A stretch of 64,000 bases of DNA from Trachythela sp. YZ-2020 (taxonomy: Eukaryota > Cnidaria > Anthozoa > Malacalcyonacea > Clavulariidae): contig JADLSH010000282.1 in assembly GCA_016169945.1 (NCBI GenBank), positions 1,178,001-1,242,000 on the forward strand. The letters are read 5' to 3'. The position numbers and the translations under genes are program-made. Positions 1 to 11,073 of this stretch are shown piece by piece. The stretch's first letter is position 1. Each line of letters opens with the position of its first letter. The notes beneath the pieces were generated by a model. The model saw only the letters and a program-made list of their open reading frames with translations, was not told the origin of the DNA and made no database searches.

Positions 1-17
1 TTGCTTTTTAAATTCTT

Positions 18-1870
18 TTGAAGACCATGTTCAGATGGCATGCACGGCATGATGTGGACCTGCTGCGAGAAGTGGTGGCAGTTCGGCCAAAGTCTGCAAA
101 TGATTGGAACACCATAGCTGCCAATTTGCAGCATGCTTGGGGCGAGGAACAAACACAAAGAACTCCCATCAAAGGACGTTCTTGTAAGGAGCATTTTGAT
201 GTCTTGTTAGCACACCACAGGGCTGGAAATGCTTCAGCATTAAAAAAGTAAGTATTGCTATTTTGTATAATATTTATTGTTGTTAATATTATGTATATTA
301 TGGATGAAGGCCAGGGGAGTTACATATGGGAAGGGGCAAAACATTGCATTCTAGAAACCAATCACCAGGGGGTTTATCTTGGACTGATCTAGAATGAGAA
401 GGGTAGGAAGGTATTTTCCATTCATATCTTGTTTTTATATCACAGGTCGGGCACTGAGGAGCAATATGGCGAACTGCAGCAACTCCTAGATGATGCATCT
501 GCATATATCACTGACATGCAGAATAAAAAGGCAACCACCAAAGCAAGAAAACAATTGCAAGAAGAACTTGATAGAAACAATGCGGAAAAGTTTAGAGATG
601 ATGCAATGGTTACTATGAGAGAAAGTAGGTTAATCGTAGGGCTTAATGATGGGGATGGGGGGGGGGGGGGGAGGTACAATTAGAATAGAATTACAATTAC
701 CATAATCTCTTCTTAATCTTTTCAGGCCCTTTGAGGGGAGGGGGAGGAGGTTTATGCTAGAGAAGAGGGCTTAATACTTTTTGTCTAAAAGAGGAGAACT
801 TATTATAGTTTTTTTTGGGGTTGAGGGAGGGCATTTGTGTAGAGATTACTATGGTGTACAGTGTATGTTAGTTTTGTAGAATTTAGCATATTTACTGTTC
901 ATATGAAAACCCAGATCAAGAGGGAGTAAGGTGCTGTTTATATGTTCTCGGGTACTAGGGACACCCCCCCTGAGACAATTTTACCGCGCATTTATATGAA
1001 AAACTGTTATAGCACTGGCTCTGTCTCTCCCGTACGACAGTAGCTCTGGGTATGAGATTTTGACCCCTGAAACATGCCGTTTTTGTTTGAAGGCTTGCCA
1101 ATGAAAAGTTATCCCTGGAGGTCGAGACAAACCGTTTATATGGACAAAGGTTGTCCCTCCTACCAGAGTCACCCTCTTTCGTAAACAGGGTGTCCCTACC
1201 AACCGAGGCGAGTTTAAAACTTTCCACACAAACACTTGTGTTTCAAATGTTATATAATGAAAAAAAAATTTCCTCTCCCAGGATAGCTCGGGGGGTTAAG
1301 GGTGTCCCTAGTACCAGAGATCATATAAATAGCGCCTAAGGGACCTTTATGAAGCGTGTGATGACAATGATGAGTATCTTACAATTAATACTAAATTTTG
1401 TACAGAAGATTCAAGGGCCAGAGATTCAGACGAAGAAACTGATGAAGATGAAGAACTTCCTTTAGCTGGCCAAAATAAGAAAAGTAAGTTATCTTCTGTA
1501 TGCTACAGTCTGGGACACAATCATCATTTACAGCACCCTACCTGCTAGATTACAATTCACTCCTACAGCAAGTGATGATGTCGATAGAGTTGCACCGTTT
1601 AATTCACATGTAATGTTAACCATAGGTCAAAAAAAGAAGCGTACAAACAAGTCAGATTTGATGTCATATCTCTCAGAAAAAAATTCATCCAATGTAGCTC
1701 TGAGACAGAAGGAGCTCGAGTATAAGAATAAGGCTCTAGAAGTCGAAACTAAATTAAAGAAAGATGGAATGGTATTGGAGCAAAAGAGACTTGACCTTCA
1801 AGCCAAACAAATTGAAATGCAATTTGAAATGCTCAGGTCATGTATGTACCGTTCCCCAAATCACAATTAA
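18..1870 (+). CDS. Harbinger-associated Myb/SANT-like protein, 4 exons
   Basis: Four exons join in frame with canonical GT..AG sites: up to 247, 446-624, 1406-1483 and 1626-1870 (stop TAA). The first begins after a pyrimidine-rich stretch ending AAG, so an earlier exon may lie left of the window; the first ATG seen is at 27. The first exon reads like a trihelix/Myb-SANT DNA-binding domain (RHDVDLLREVV, NDWNTIAANL, GRSCKEHFDVLL). Later parts are charged and helical: an acidic stretch (SDEETDEDEE) in exon 3 and a Lys/Glu-rich probable coiled coil in exon 4. In PIF/Harbinger transposons a Myb-like protein binds element ends and helps nuclear import of the transposase. Here it is convergent with a Harbinger transposase ending at 3452, the usual autonomous layout. 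No disabling mutation is visible. Myb assignment is from family resemblance; the element's left end lies outside the window. Confidence 0.72.
930..1336. mobile_element. 407-bp MITE with TAA target duplication (Harbinger-type)
   Basis: The ends form an imperfect inverted repeat of about 40 bp: left GGTGCTGTTTATATG and, on the opposite strand at the right end, GGCGCTATTTATATG; both continue into GGTACTAGGGACACC. The element is flanked by TAA at 927-929 and 1337-1339, the 3-bp duplication typical of PIF/Harbinger. It carries no transposase and lies in the second intron of the Myb-like gene, so it inserted after that intron existed. Confidence 0.72.
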
Positions 1871-2098
1871 GAAATAATGCAAAAATTAAATGTTTATTTG
1901 TTGTTATTATACAGTTGATTTGTTTTTAAAACAAAGTAATTTCTGAATAAACATACTGTTAAAAATACTTTAAAAATGATTTGTAAATGTTCCATAAAAT
2001 GAGTTAAAAAATAAAATTATATTTATTATATGCACTAGTAATTAACTATTCTTGGGTTTCATATGACGTCACAGCGACAAGTGGAGGTCAACTCTCAA

Positions 2099-2602
2099 GC
2101 CCTGTTTACACTTTCAATTTTTGCTGCGATTTTTAGTGCGATTTTCTTCTGATGGATGTGAATGAGTAAATAAGTTATGAATTATCTGAGCATATGTACC
2201 CTCATCTAAAGATTATTAGTATAAACTTAGTAATAGACTATCACTTTTCCTGCGTTCTGATTGGCTACGCTACTCGTAGACTATTAGTGATAGTCTACTA
2301 GTAGCAAAATTCAAAACAATGGCGTGAAAATTCACGTTTAAAATTAATATTAATACTTTTGTTTACTTTTGTATTGTGTTCCCTAGTTCTCAATAAATGC
2401 TATAGTTTATACTAAAACAATTGGCTAAACTTCGGCCCTCGTGGCTGTAGGCGAATAGTTCAACTCGCTTAGCCTCGTTGACTATTAAGCTCTGTAACTC
2501 GGCCTCGTTGTCTAATTGTTAAGTAGCTAATCCACTTGTTCACATACATCAGAAGAAAATCACACCTAAAATAGCAGCAAAAATTGCAAGTGTAAACAGG
2601 CC
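2099..2602. mobile_element. About 500-bp MITE with long TIRs, TTAA-like flanks
   Basis: About 54 bp at the left (CCTGTTTACACTTTCAATTT onward, ending TTCTTCTGATG) is repeated inverted at about 2547-2600 with few mismatches. Outside the shared arms are TCAAG on the left and CTTAA on the right, compatible with a mutated TTAA duplication. No coding capacity is seen. It sits between the two convergent Harbinger genes and contains a hairpin element at 2217-2520. Confidence 0.62.
2217..2520. mobile_element. Small terminal-hairpin element, copy 1
   Basis: The inverted ends AGTATAAACT (about 2219) and AGTTTATACT (2405-2414) bracket a segment containing CCTGCGTTCTGATTGG and a palindrome around TAGACTATCA / TGATAGTCTA. 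Immediately to the right is a 105-bp stem-loop-like block running from AACAATT (2416) to AATTGTT (2520). The same order of parts recurs at 53051-54181, so this is one repeat family and not chance structure. Confidence 0.55.
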
Positions 2603-2783
2603 TTAAAACAAGACACAGTTATCGGAGTGAGTTTATTGTTCACTAGATGCATCGGCCATGTGTTTGGTGGCAAATACATACAATTCTGCATCATTTTGTC
2701 ACTCTCATACTGCCTAAGCGTTAACACATTTGAGCTGATTCACTATAAAAAAATTCAAATCAAGAATTGCAGCCTTCCAGTTT

Positions 2784-3086
2784 AAATTCAAGAGAAAAGT
2801 GGCATGTTTACGGTAATAACAATGGTCTCACTTAGGGACAGACATGTCCAATACAGCCATCCGTTAGCAAGTGTAACAGAGGGCTACAGGTAGCATTATA
2901 TAGCACTAAGCTGATGTACTGTATTCAATAAATGGTTACTAGTTTTAGGGTGAGATTGAGGGTTAGGTTTATGGTTAGTTATCATGATGACTGTCATTGA
3001 GGATAGATACCATATTCAACCACCTGTAGTATCTGCTAACCGATGCTTATAGTGGACATACCTCCTCAAGGAGGGCTCACGTTTCC
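2784..3086. other. Non-coding filler between inverted-repeat arms
   Basis: No gene is supported here. The stretch contains a short degenerate G/T-rich piece (GGTGAGATTGAGGGTTAGG around 2950) that looks telomere-like but is too short and irregular to call. Confidence 0.5.
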
Positions 3087-3383
3087 TTTACAGTCATGCC
3101 AATAGAAGTGTTCCGAAAAATGTTGACCAGTTCATTTCCTAACTTGAAGGAACACCTCTGAACAATTCCTTAAAATTTTGAGGATTTCTTTAAAAAATTA
3201 CTAACTTCCTGTTTCAGATTTTATATTTTATTTTTGAGCAATCTGATTGGTCAATGAAACAGGAAGTTAGGAACTTTTTAAGGAACTTATCAAATTGTCT
3301 AGGAATTGTTCAGAGGTGTTCCTTCAAGTTAGGAAATGAATTGGTCAACATTTTTCGGAACACTTCTATTGGCATGACTGTAA
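3087..3383. mobile_element. Foldback MITE with about 130-bp arms
   Basis: The left arm (about 3087-3217, starting TTTACAGTCATGCCAATAG) is repeated inverted at 3254-3383 (ending CTATTGGCATGACTGTAA) with a loop of about 37 bp. Outside it, ATCAAGAATTGCAG.CTTCCAG at about 2760-2782 is matched inverted at 3388-3410, so the foldback lies inside a larger inverted structure. There is no coding sequence. Confidence 0.68.
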
Positions 3384-3451
3384 TGAACTGGAAGTCTGCA
3401 ATTCTTGATCTTTCTATTTGCACAGATCATATTGTCCAAACATACATAACT

Positions 3452-5389
3452 CTAGTTATGTAAATAAGTCTGAAGATCAGGCGGAGGGAGATTAAAAAAG
3501 GTTGACGTTGTACTGCCATAAAGACAAGTATGACAGTTGGCTAGAATGACACCAACAGCATAGTACTTTCCAATTGGCTGGAGAAGCACTTTAAGATTTT
3601 TCCTAAAATCAAGGAATGCAAAGTATTGTACCACTTTGCCAAATGCCCATTCGACTGATACACGCACTTTACTCATTCTCTTGTTGAACAATTGCTGCTC
3701 TCTTGTCACTACTGCTCCTCTGTATGGTGCAAGTATATGCATACGGAGTGGGTAAGCTGGGTCCCCATACAAGGAAAATACCTGGGGTGGTCTAAATTTC
3801 TCTTCTACCTTTTGCAGTAAATTGATTTCATGGAGCATAAAGGCATCATGATGTTTTCCTGCTACAGGGCCATACAGGTTTGCAATTAGTCCATTAGGAC
3901 AAACAACACTCTAAAGAGAAATTTATGTCAAATAAAAAAATACTATCTTATCCATTAAAGTGCAAAACTAGACAGAGTAAAACAATAAATGCATTTGGGC
4001 GCATTGCGACTTAATGGCAAAGAAACAGTTCTTATTCCTTATAATTGTGAACACACCTGAAATTTTAGACCATGTATGCGTTTGTGACCTGAGAATAGAA
4101 TTCTCTGATTGCGAACAGGTCTGCAGCATGGTCGCAAGGTTCCATCAATGAACCCCCAACAATTTTGTAGCGGACCTCCAATAGCATGGATAGCATCAGA
4201 AAACAGCTGCGGATCAATCCAGTTCTGGTTAAGCTCTTCAAGTAAGTGTTGGAAGCGATTGTATATATCATTGAGTATCTATACAAAAACATACATTATG
4301 GGTCATAATAATGTTGAGGTTGCTGCAATCACAGATCTGCCAACCCCTGAGAAAACAAAACCTGGAGATGGATATAGAAATCCGAGAGATGGCTGGCTGG
4401 ACTATATATAGCCTATATTAATGTAATGCACCTATCAATGTTAGGCTCGAGGGCGGGCAACAGTGGGGGATTTGACGATAGGCTGGCTCACCACGGTCGG
4501 GCTTTTGCTCATTGATAACTGCCCGATGTTGGGGACATAACAGGGGTATTTTGGTCTGTTTTGACCAAGATGCCCTTTAAAAACAGGGGACATTTGGCAA
4601 AATATTACAACAAAAATTCAAATCCCCTATTGTTGCCAAACCCCCCCCCCCGGCTTAACATTGATAGGTGCATAATCACATGATCCTAAAATGAAACCTA
4701 ACGATATCCAAGGTCTTAATATATATCAACCATTCCTAAATTTAACCAACGAATTTCAGTAGCATTATATATTATATATTCAGGCCTGTATAAATTGTAC
4801 CTCGTGAACAATCATACTCAGTTCAGGCTCAGGTCTTCCAAATAGTTGGCAAAGATCTGACAGTCGATTTGGATATGTCAGTCGTCTTAGCAGCAATAGC
4901 AATGCCTCCATACCGCCAGCTACAGTACCATTTGGGCATCGGTATGATTCCGGAATAAGTAAATGATTTGCCAAAAGGTGAATGTCTTCCTTCGTAAATC
5001 TGTCAGTGAAACAATTTTATTATTTAATACATCAATACAATAATTTAAATTACTACTGAGAAACGAATAGCTTCAAGTTCAACATGTTACCTAAATAAAT
5101 CAATGCACACTTGCTCATCAATTTTTTCCAGGTCTATATATAGTGAACCTCAACAACGAATGTTCTTTGAATAATGAAAATGCTAACAAAATTTCAATAT
5201 CGTCGTCTTCATCCATAACTTCTCCGTCAGACTCTGCTACGAGGCAAAGCAATAAATCATCTGTAACTCTCCTACAAAAAGTATAACGAGTCATTCAATC
5301 ATCTGAAAATATTGTACATATGAAATTGTACAAAAATGACAAAGAAAACAAAAACACAAACGAACTAACCTTTCTCGAGCAGCCGCCAT
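3452..5389 (-). CDS. PIF/Harbinger (HARBI1-like) DDE transposase, 5 exons
   Basis: On the minus strand five exons join with GT..AG introns: 5370-5389 (ATG, MAARER), 5091-5271, 4801-4999, 4057-4278 and 3452-3908 (stop TAG). The third exon carries the HARBI1-like helix-turn-helix stretch (LLLRRLTYPNRLSDL, FGRPEPELSMI). The DDE nuclease residues are visible: D in GFIDGT (exon 4), D in LYGDPAY and E in SVEWAFGKV (exon 5). This enzyme cuts and pastes the element using its Myb-like partner, which is encoded convergently at 18-1870. Exon 2 contains one frame change near 5125-5150, between KEHSLL and DLEKIDEQ, which would truncate the product unless it is a sequence error or an unrecognised intron. 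Exon phases otherwise match exactly. A domesticated HARBI1 gene is an alternative, but the Myb neighbour favours a transposon. Confidence 0.82.
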
Positions 5390-5437
5390 TTTGATTGTTT
5401 ATGTCTGTATAGTTACCATTCTCCGCTCGGTATTTGT

Positions 5438-5516
5438 AGCCCGAAATATTTCGGGCTCTTAAGTCGCAAGCCGTAACTCGGTTTACGGGTACGGGTGCAT
5501 CACCCGTACCCGTAAA
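5438..5516. repeat. Two adjacent perfect palindromes
   Basis: 5438-5457 is a perfect 20-bp palindrome (AGCCCGAAATATTTCGGGCT). At 5482-5497 and 5501-5516 are perfect 16-bp inverted arms (TTTACGGGTACGGGTG) around the loop CAT. They lie between the transposase start and the LINE and may belong to the upstream end of the Harbinger element. Confidence 0.7.
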
Positions 5517-5529
5517 TCGGAACCGGGGT

Positions 5530-7990
5530 ATCTTAACCTGTTTATTATGTATTCCAACTCGGCCTACTCGGATCACATCTAACACAGCAACTTTAATTGA
5601 GAATATTTTTTCAAATAACGTAGACACCTATTCGTTTAGTGGTTTATTATTTACCGATATTTCCGACCATTTGCCCATTTTTGGCTATTTTTATGAACAA
5701 TTTGCTGAAAACGACAATGATGTTTATGTGACTTTTCGTGACAGAAGTAAACCAAATGTACTGAAATTTCATGAACGTCTCAGCAATTTCCAATGGTCTG
5801 ATCTCGAGGGATATGATGATCCCAAACACGCGTATATTAGTTTTCATGCACAGTTCATGAATATATTTAATACATCTTTTCCTTTGAAAAAAATAAAAGC
5901 AGCGAGATATAAGTCAAATAAACCTTGGTTATCGAACGGTCTCTTAAAATCCGTAAGGAAAAAAAACAAATTATACAAGAAATTTATTAGAATACCAACT
6001 TCCTCTAACGAGAATATGTACAAAAAGTATAAAAATAAACTTACTCATTTATTACGCACAGCCAAACGCCTTTATTACGAAGTGAAGTTAGAATCCACCA
6101 AAACTAATATCAAAACAACTTTGGAAAATATTAAATGAATTATTAAACAAGAAAAAGGGGAGAAGGTCATTACCTTCGGTGTTTTCTGTTGGTAATCAAG
6201 ATATCTCTAATCCTTTGGATATTGCAAACCGTTTTTGTGACTACTTTACGAATATAGGGCCGAATTTAGCTAAAAATATACCTGTTTCGTCTCGGGTCTT
6301 CAGTTCCTATTTAGTAGGCGATTTTGTAAATTCACTGTTCCTTCGACCCGCTAATCGGTCCGAAATATTTGAAATAATTAAGTCTCTTCGCCCACGGACC
6401 GCAGGAGGTTACGATCAGGTCCCAGTATGGATTGTAAAATATTCTATTGATCTGATTTCTGAACCATTGACTCACATCGTTAATTTGTCTATGCAATCTG
6501 GTATCGTTCCAAATCAGATGAAAGTAGCGCGGGTTATACCAATTTTTAAATCTGGTGCGGATAATCTATTTTCAAACTATAGGCCTATATCCGTTCTTCC
6601 AGTCTTTTCTAAAATTTTGGAAAAGGTCGTTTATGACCGTTTAATGCATTATTTGAATGAGCATGACATTCTCTTTAAAGGTCAGTATGGCTTTCGGAAA
6701 AAACATTCTACCTCACTCGCTTTAATTCATTTAATGGATAAAATAACAACTGCTTTCGATGAGAAAAAGTACACAGTTGGTATATTTCTAGATTTGTCAA
6801 AAGCTTTTGATACTGTTGACCATGAGATACTTTTTAAAAAACTTGGGCATTATGGCATGCGAGGATTGGCCCTTGAATGGGTTAAAAGTTATTTCACTAA
6901 TAGACAGCAGTATGTTGAATTTAATCGTACTTGTTCTCTCATGAATAATATTAAGTGTGGTGTACCTCAAGGGTCAATCCTTGGGCCATTATTTTTCTTG
7001 ATATATATTAATGATATATGCAACGTCTCGAAAATCGCCGAATTGACTTTATTCGCTGATGACACTAATGTCTTTTATTCTGATAGCCATTCGTCTAATC
7101 TAACAACTGTCATCAATAACGAGATGAATAATCTATCTGAATGGTTTTCTGCTAACAAATTGTCTATTAATGTCAATAAATCAAATTATATAATTTTCAC
7201 TCCAAGACAAAAGAGGCAGACGCTTGATTTATCGCTTGAAATAAATAATCATAGATTAGAATGCGTCAAAGAAACTACATTCCTTGGTGTAATTTTGGAC
7301 GAACATTTGTCTTGGAAATCTCATATCGCTAGTAAAATTTCAAAATCCATTGGAATAATATACAAATCGAGCTTCTGCCTCACTCTTTCTGCTTTGCGTA
7401 CATTATATTTTGCACTTGTATATCCTTACTTGAGTTATTGTGTTACGATCTGGGGTTCAACATATCCTTCTAATCTCAACCGTCTAGTATTATTGCAGAA
7501 AAAAGTAGTTAGAATTTTATGTAATGAGGCTTTTGATGCACATACTACACTTTTATTTAAATCTTTAATGTTACTCAAACTTAGGGATATATATCTTTTA
7601 TATTTGGGCAAGTTCATGTTTTCTTATAAAAAAACAATTTACTTCCAACAAGCTTTAATAATTTCATTTTATCTATTGATCAAGTCCACACTCGCAGTTT
7701 ACGGAGTGCTGGCCAATTTTATATTCCATTTTGTAGAACTAGGACGAAACAGTTCACTGTAAATTACCAAGGTTCAACTTTTTTCAATTCCTTAAGTCCA
7801 TGTATAGTCTGCATGCGACTTTGCTATAGCTAACATTTGTGTATGTATTTAATCTGACGAGGTAACCCATAACATAATAAGCCTTTTCGTTTCTCTTTGG
7901 GTTCCCTCGCCACATATTGTATTATTTTGTTTTCTTGTCTTTATTCTTTGTATATTTTGTGGCAAAATTTATTAAATCAAAAAATTAAAT
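5530..7990 (+). mobile_element. 5'-truncated CR1/L2-type LINE
   Basis: The element starts inside the endonuclease domain (PTRITSNTATLIENIF then SDHLPIF), runs through a reverse transcriptase and ends with an AT-rich 3' UTR. The 3' UTR has a stem-loop with arms CGAGGTAACCCA at 7858-7869 and TGGGTTCCCTCG at 7898-7909. 5' truncation is usual for target-primed insertion. The TAAG repeats at its right edge more likely belong to the oppositely oriented SINE. Confidence 0.82.
5550..7762 (+). pseudogene. LINE ORF2: endonuclease remnant plus reverse transcriptase
   Basis: The open frame from about 5550 to 6138 holds the last part of an exonuclease-endonuclease-phosphatase domain, with the conserved SDHLPIF near 5662, and a linker. 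The frame then shifts by one base around 6118-6121, in a T run, and continues from about 6122 to 7762. Reverse-transcriptase signatures are in order: ARVIPIFKSG and NYRPISVLP, LDLSKAFDTVDH, GVPQGSILGPLFF, then the catalytic FADDTNVF at about residue 290 of the second segment, and FLGVILDE. A second one-base shift near 7625-7632, in an A7 run, displaces the C-terminal region; the other frame continues with a basic tail and NYQGSTFFNSL. Such proteins nick DNA and copy element RNA at the target. It cannot be functional as written because of truncation and the two shifts. Confidence 0.85.
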
Positions 7991-7993
7991 CAT

Positions 7994-8218
7994 GTAAGTA
8001 AGTAAGTAAGCAGGGGTGCTTATTATCCTTACTTGCAGCTGAGAGCTAAGCTGAATTGCGAAGGACACAGCTCAACGGGACCAAGTCGAAGGCTTTCTAG
8101 GGCGCATATGGCAGCCACCTTTTGCTCGCCATCACGGAGCACAGCTACGGTGGAAGGGCCAGTTAGGGGTTAAACCCAACCCACCCTGTCAACATTCCCT
8201 GTGGGAGGAAACCGGAGT
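7994..8218 (-). mobile_element. tRNA-derived SINE, partial copy 1
   Basis: The body (TTACTTGCAGCTGAGAGC, then GGCAGCCACCTTTTGCTCGC and GGGTTAAACCCAACCCACC) matches the full copy at 49229-49560. The 3' tail is the (TAAG)n tract at 7994-8010. The tRNA-like head is missing, so the copy is 5' truncated. Confidence 0.78.
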
Positions 8219-8827
8219 CGATTATTGTTCAGTAAAATGCACGGGAAAATTGATGGACATTGCGCATGAGCCGTGCATATTTGACGACTGATTGTACAAT
8301 GTGTCTGTGTTATAACTTTATAGCGTCTGCCGTTGTTTTGTTACACTGTATACTAACATGGTCTTTGACGAAAAGATATATCTGACGAAACGCACGCACA
8401 TGTTACCTTCTTAAGTATGGGAACAAGTATTATATTCGCAAAATTGCTAAAATGGCTAGGAATCCCATCGGGAATTTTCCCACAGACTAAAATAGCAACT
8501 ATGTATAGTCCATCAAGCAATTGCTAATAAGAAATATATCAAGAAACGTGGCTGGAGTGTAAAGGACAATCGCGTAAATCTATACTCCAAATACCAGTAG
8601 AAGATACTTTTATTTATTATGATCATTTACTATGTATGCCGAGACGCACTGAGGCTGTGATTAAATATAGATCTATTATTTAGGACATCTAAAACTCATT
8701 AATAATTCATAAGCAAAACACAAAGGAAATCACCACCGTATCGTTGTCTTGATACCACGGTAATAAACACCCATAAATTAACTCGACTTTCGCGTTGAAT
8801 TTCTCTTTAAATACTGGTTTGTTTGAG
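8219..8827. other. No gene seen
   Basis: AT-rich non-coding sequence with no convincing open frame, RNA gene or repeat boundary. Confidence 0.5.
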
Positions 8828-8979
8828 ATGTTGTGTAAACAACTCGTTTCTCGTGTTTCATCAGGGGACCAAACACTCGAAAACAATAAAACACTCGCGC
8901 TTCGCGCTCGTGTTTCATACCGTTTTCTCGTGTTTGGATCCCCTGATGAAACACTCAAACTCGTTGTTTACATATAACG
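8828..8979. mobile_element. 152-bp foldback element
   Basis: The left arm (8828-8884: GTTGTGTAAACAACTCG, CTCGTGTTTCATCAGGGG) is repeated inverted at 8922-8979 (CCCCTGATGAAACACTC, CGTTGTTTACATATAAC). The centre is the GC-rich near-palindrome CTCGCGCTTCGCGCTCG. It has no coding potential; the small open frames across it are by-products of the symmetry. Confidence 0.7.
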
Positions 8980-10498
8980 TGAAACATGTATGTAATATAA
9001 GACGCTTGAAACACGTGTTCGGTTGACACACGATTGACACTGTAAATCGTACAACATTTTCCTCAATTTAGCTTTGAGTTGATACGGCATATTCAATTTT
9101 TCCACAGTAACTACTAAAATATAGTGTTTAGGGAGCCTGTATTGATATATTACTAGTTGTTCTTTCCCAAAAAGTATGTAAAATTGTGTGAAGTGTATCG
9201 ATTGACACTCAACTCTAAAAATCACTATAGTATATCAGATATATTTATATAAAAAAGTTTCAACCGCTCCAAAATTTGGCTTAATCACATTTAAACTCTT
9301 TAATGACTAGCAAACACATTGTTAGATATTCTCAACATATTATTCTCAGCCTTGTTCTGTTTTAAAAGCATTTCAGTGGCTCGTTATTTCATTTTTATAT
9401 AGTGTCAACCGATGTGTCAACCGATGCTACTTTGATGGCAATCGTCTATTCCGGAAAAGCTTATTAGGATAGCTTGCGCATACAATTAACATTGGTTTGA
9501 CCCAAGAGCGGAGGTAGAATTGTTGATAATAAGTATAGAAAAACATGAATTACATGCTCTCATTTCTTTCTGTTGATTTTGTAGGATTTGAATAAATTGT
9601 ACATAAAATATATCCAAAAGGCCCCAGCTGACTTGCATCACCATGGTGATGACCATATCAGTTCAACCCCCCGTGGCGCGTTGTTTGGTGCCCAAAGCAA
9701 TGTATCATGGTTGTCTACAATCCTATTTACTATCCACGAACTTTCTGATAACTTGCAACATAAACGTAGTGCTTGAAGTTATAGCTATGTCCAAGTGACC
9801 ACCTCTTTTCGTAGGTACCTCCAAATTTACTACCATCTGAGTGATCCTTCATGGGCGGTACGAGAGCCATAGGGAGACAATTCTATCTGAGAATTCTACT
9901 CTAGATACATGTACACTGTCACATTAACTACTCGTGTTCAACTAAGCGCTTGCTTGGTCTATTGCTATGCGATAAACTATCCCTAAATGTAAGATAATGA
10001 AACCAAAATAGTCTGGTTTAAACCAAAATTTAGTCTGAAACCCAGATATAAACAGACTCGGTCAGTAGGTCACTAATTTACCGGATGCCATTTAAGTCTA
10101 TTCTAGTTTTGAACAAATCATCTTTTGAATGCAGATTTTGCAACGAAAAGCTTAGAAATGTTTAGGAACTGTCGTTGTTTAGCTGTGGCGAGGGGTTACT
10201 GAATGCATGTATTTCTAGTATAGAATATTGCAAGGCTCAAAAGCCTAGTGTTTTCGCCAAAGAAATTCAGCAAGATTTAATAAAAAATCAGGTATTGTTG
10301 GCCGAAACTGTTCCTTCTCGCGCAAGTATATCTCGAGAACTGGTAGTATAGGGAAGAGGGGTTCTGGACCTGGCGGTGCGGGCGATGCACGAAGCACCGC
10401 CCATGACGTCATCCTATGAATAATGAGGTGACGTAACCCGGTGACGTACCCTTTGAGGTGACGGTGAATAATGTGGATACGTACCCTTTGGGGTTACG
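8980..10498. other. No gene seen
   Basis: Non-coding, AT-rich. A short local repeat (GTGTCAACCGATG twice near 9400-9425) is the only structure noted. The last 120 bp before the Harbinger element contain repeated GTGACG/GTAACC pieces. Confidence 0.5.
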
Positions 10499-10505
10499 TA
10501 AAGGC

Positions 10506-10990
10506 CCTGTCACACTATTGCGTATCGTACTAGCGTATGCCTGCGTATGAAAAATATCACTCATACGCTGGTATACGCTGACATACGCTAGGGGTACGTT
10601 GGGCATAGGTTGTATACGTTTAAAGCACGGTCGCATACGGTGGCATACGCTGGCATACGGCGAGGCAGAAAAGTTTTTTTAAGCATGCTCAAAAATTTTG
10701 TGCGTATTCGGACGTATGGTTTATACGGTAAGCATACTCTAGGCATACGCTGAATACGGTAGAGGGACGCTAGATGTACGGTACTAATAGGTCGAGTACG
10801 CTAGTCATACGCGGGCATGAAGGCGTACCGTACAGCTAGTGTGTTGATAGCGCATGAGTAACGTACGTCAACGTATGTGTGACGTATGTGCAACTTCCAT
10901 AGATATCTTGGCGTATGGCAGACGATTGAGTAACGTATTTGCCGTACAATTTGCGTATGAGTGACGTCTGGCCATCGTATCCCCAGCGTA
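10506..10990. repeat. Left subterminal CGTATG/CATACG repeats
   Basis: More than twenty copies of GCGTATG-like hexamers to octamers occur in both orientations (e.g. GCGTATG, CATACGCTGG, GTATACG, ACGTATGTG). The same motif is dense in the right subterminal region (14400-14640). Their confinement to the element's ends suggests binding sites for the transposase or Myb-like partner. Confidence 0.7.
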
Positions 10991-11011
10991 TTGCCCGCGT
11001 GTTGAGAAAGT

Positions 11012-11019
11012 GTATATAT
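11012..11019 (+). promoter_or_regulatory. Candidate TATA box of the transposase gene
   Basis: TATATATA, in the context GTGTATATATAGGC, lies 55 bp before the ATG at 11074, a plausible spacing for a short 5' UTR. It sits at the inner edge of the CGTATG repeats. Confidence 0.45.
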
Positions 11020-11073
11020 AGGCTCCCATTTTTAGCTGTTCTTCATATCTTCTTGGATCTCCGGGTATGAACG

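Noticed and set aside
955..1227. Minus-strand open frame of 90 codons
   Set aside because: Lies wholly inside the TAA-flanked MITE and has no family resemblance.
2940..2985. Telomere-like GGGTTAGG sequence
   Set aside because: Only a few degenerate words in a short stretch; no tandem array.
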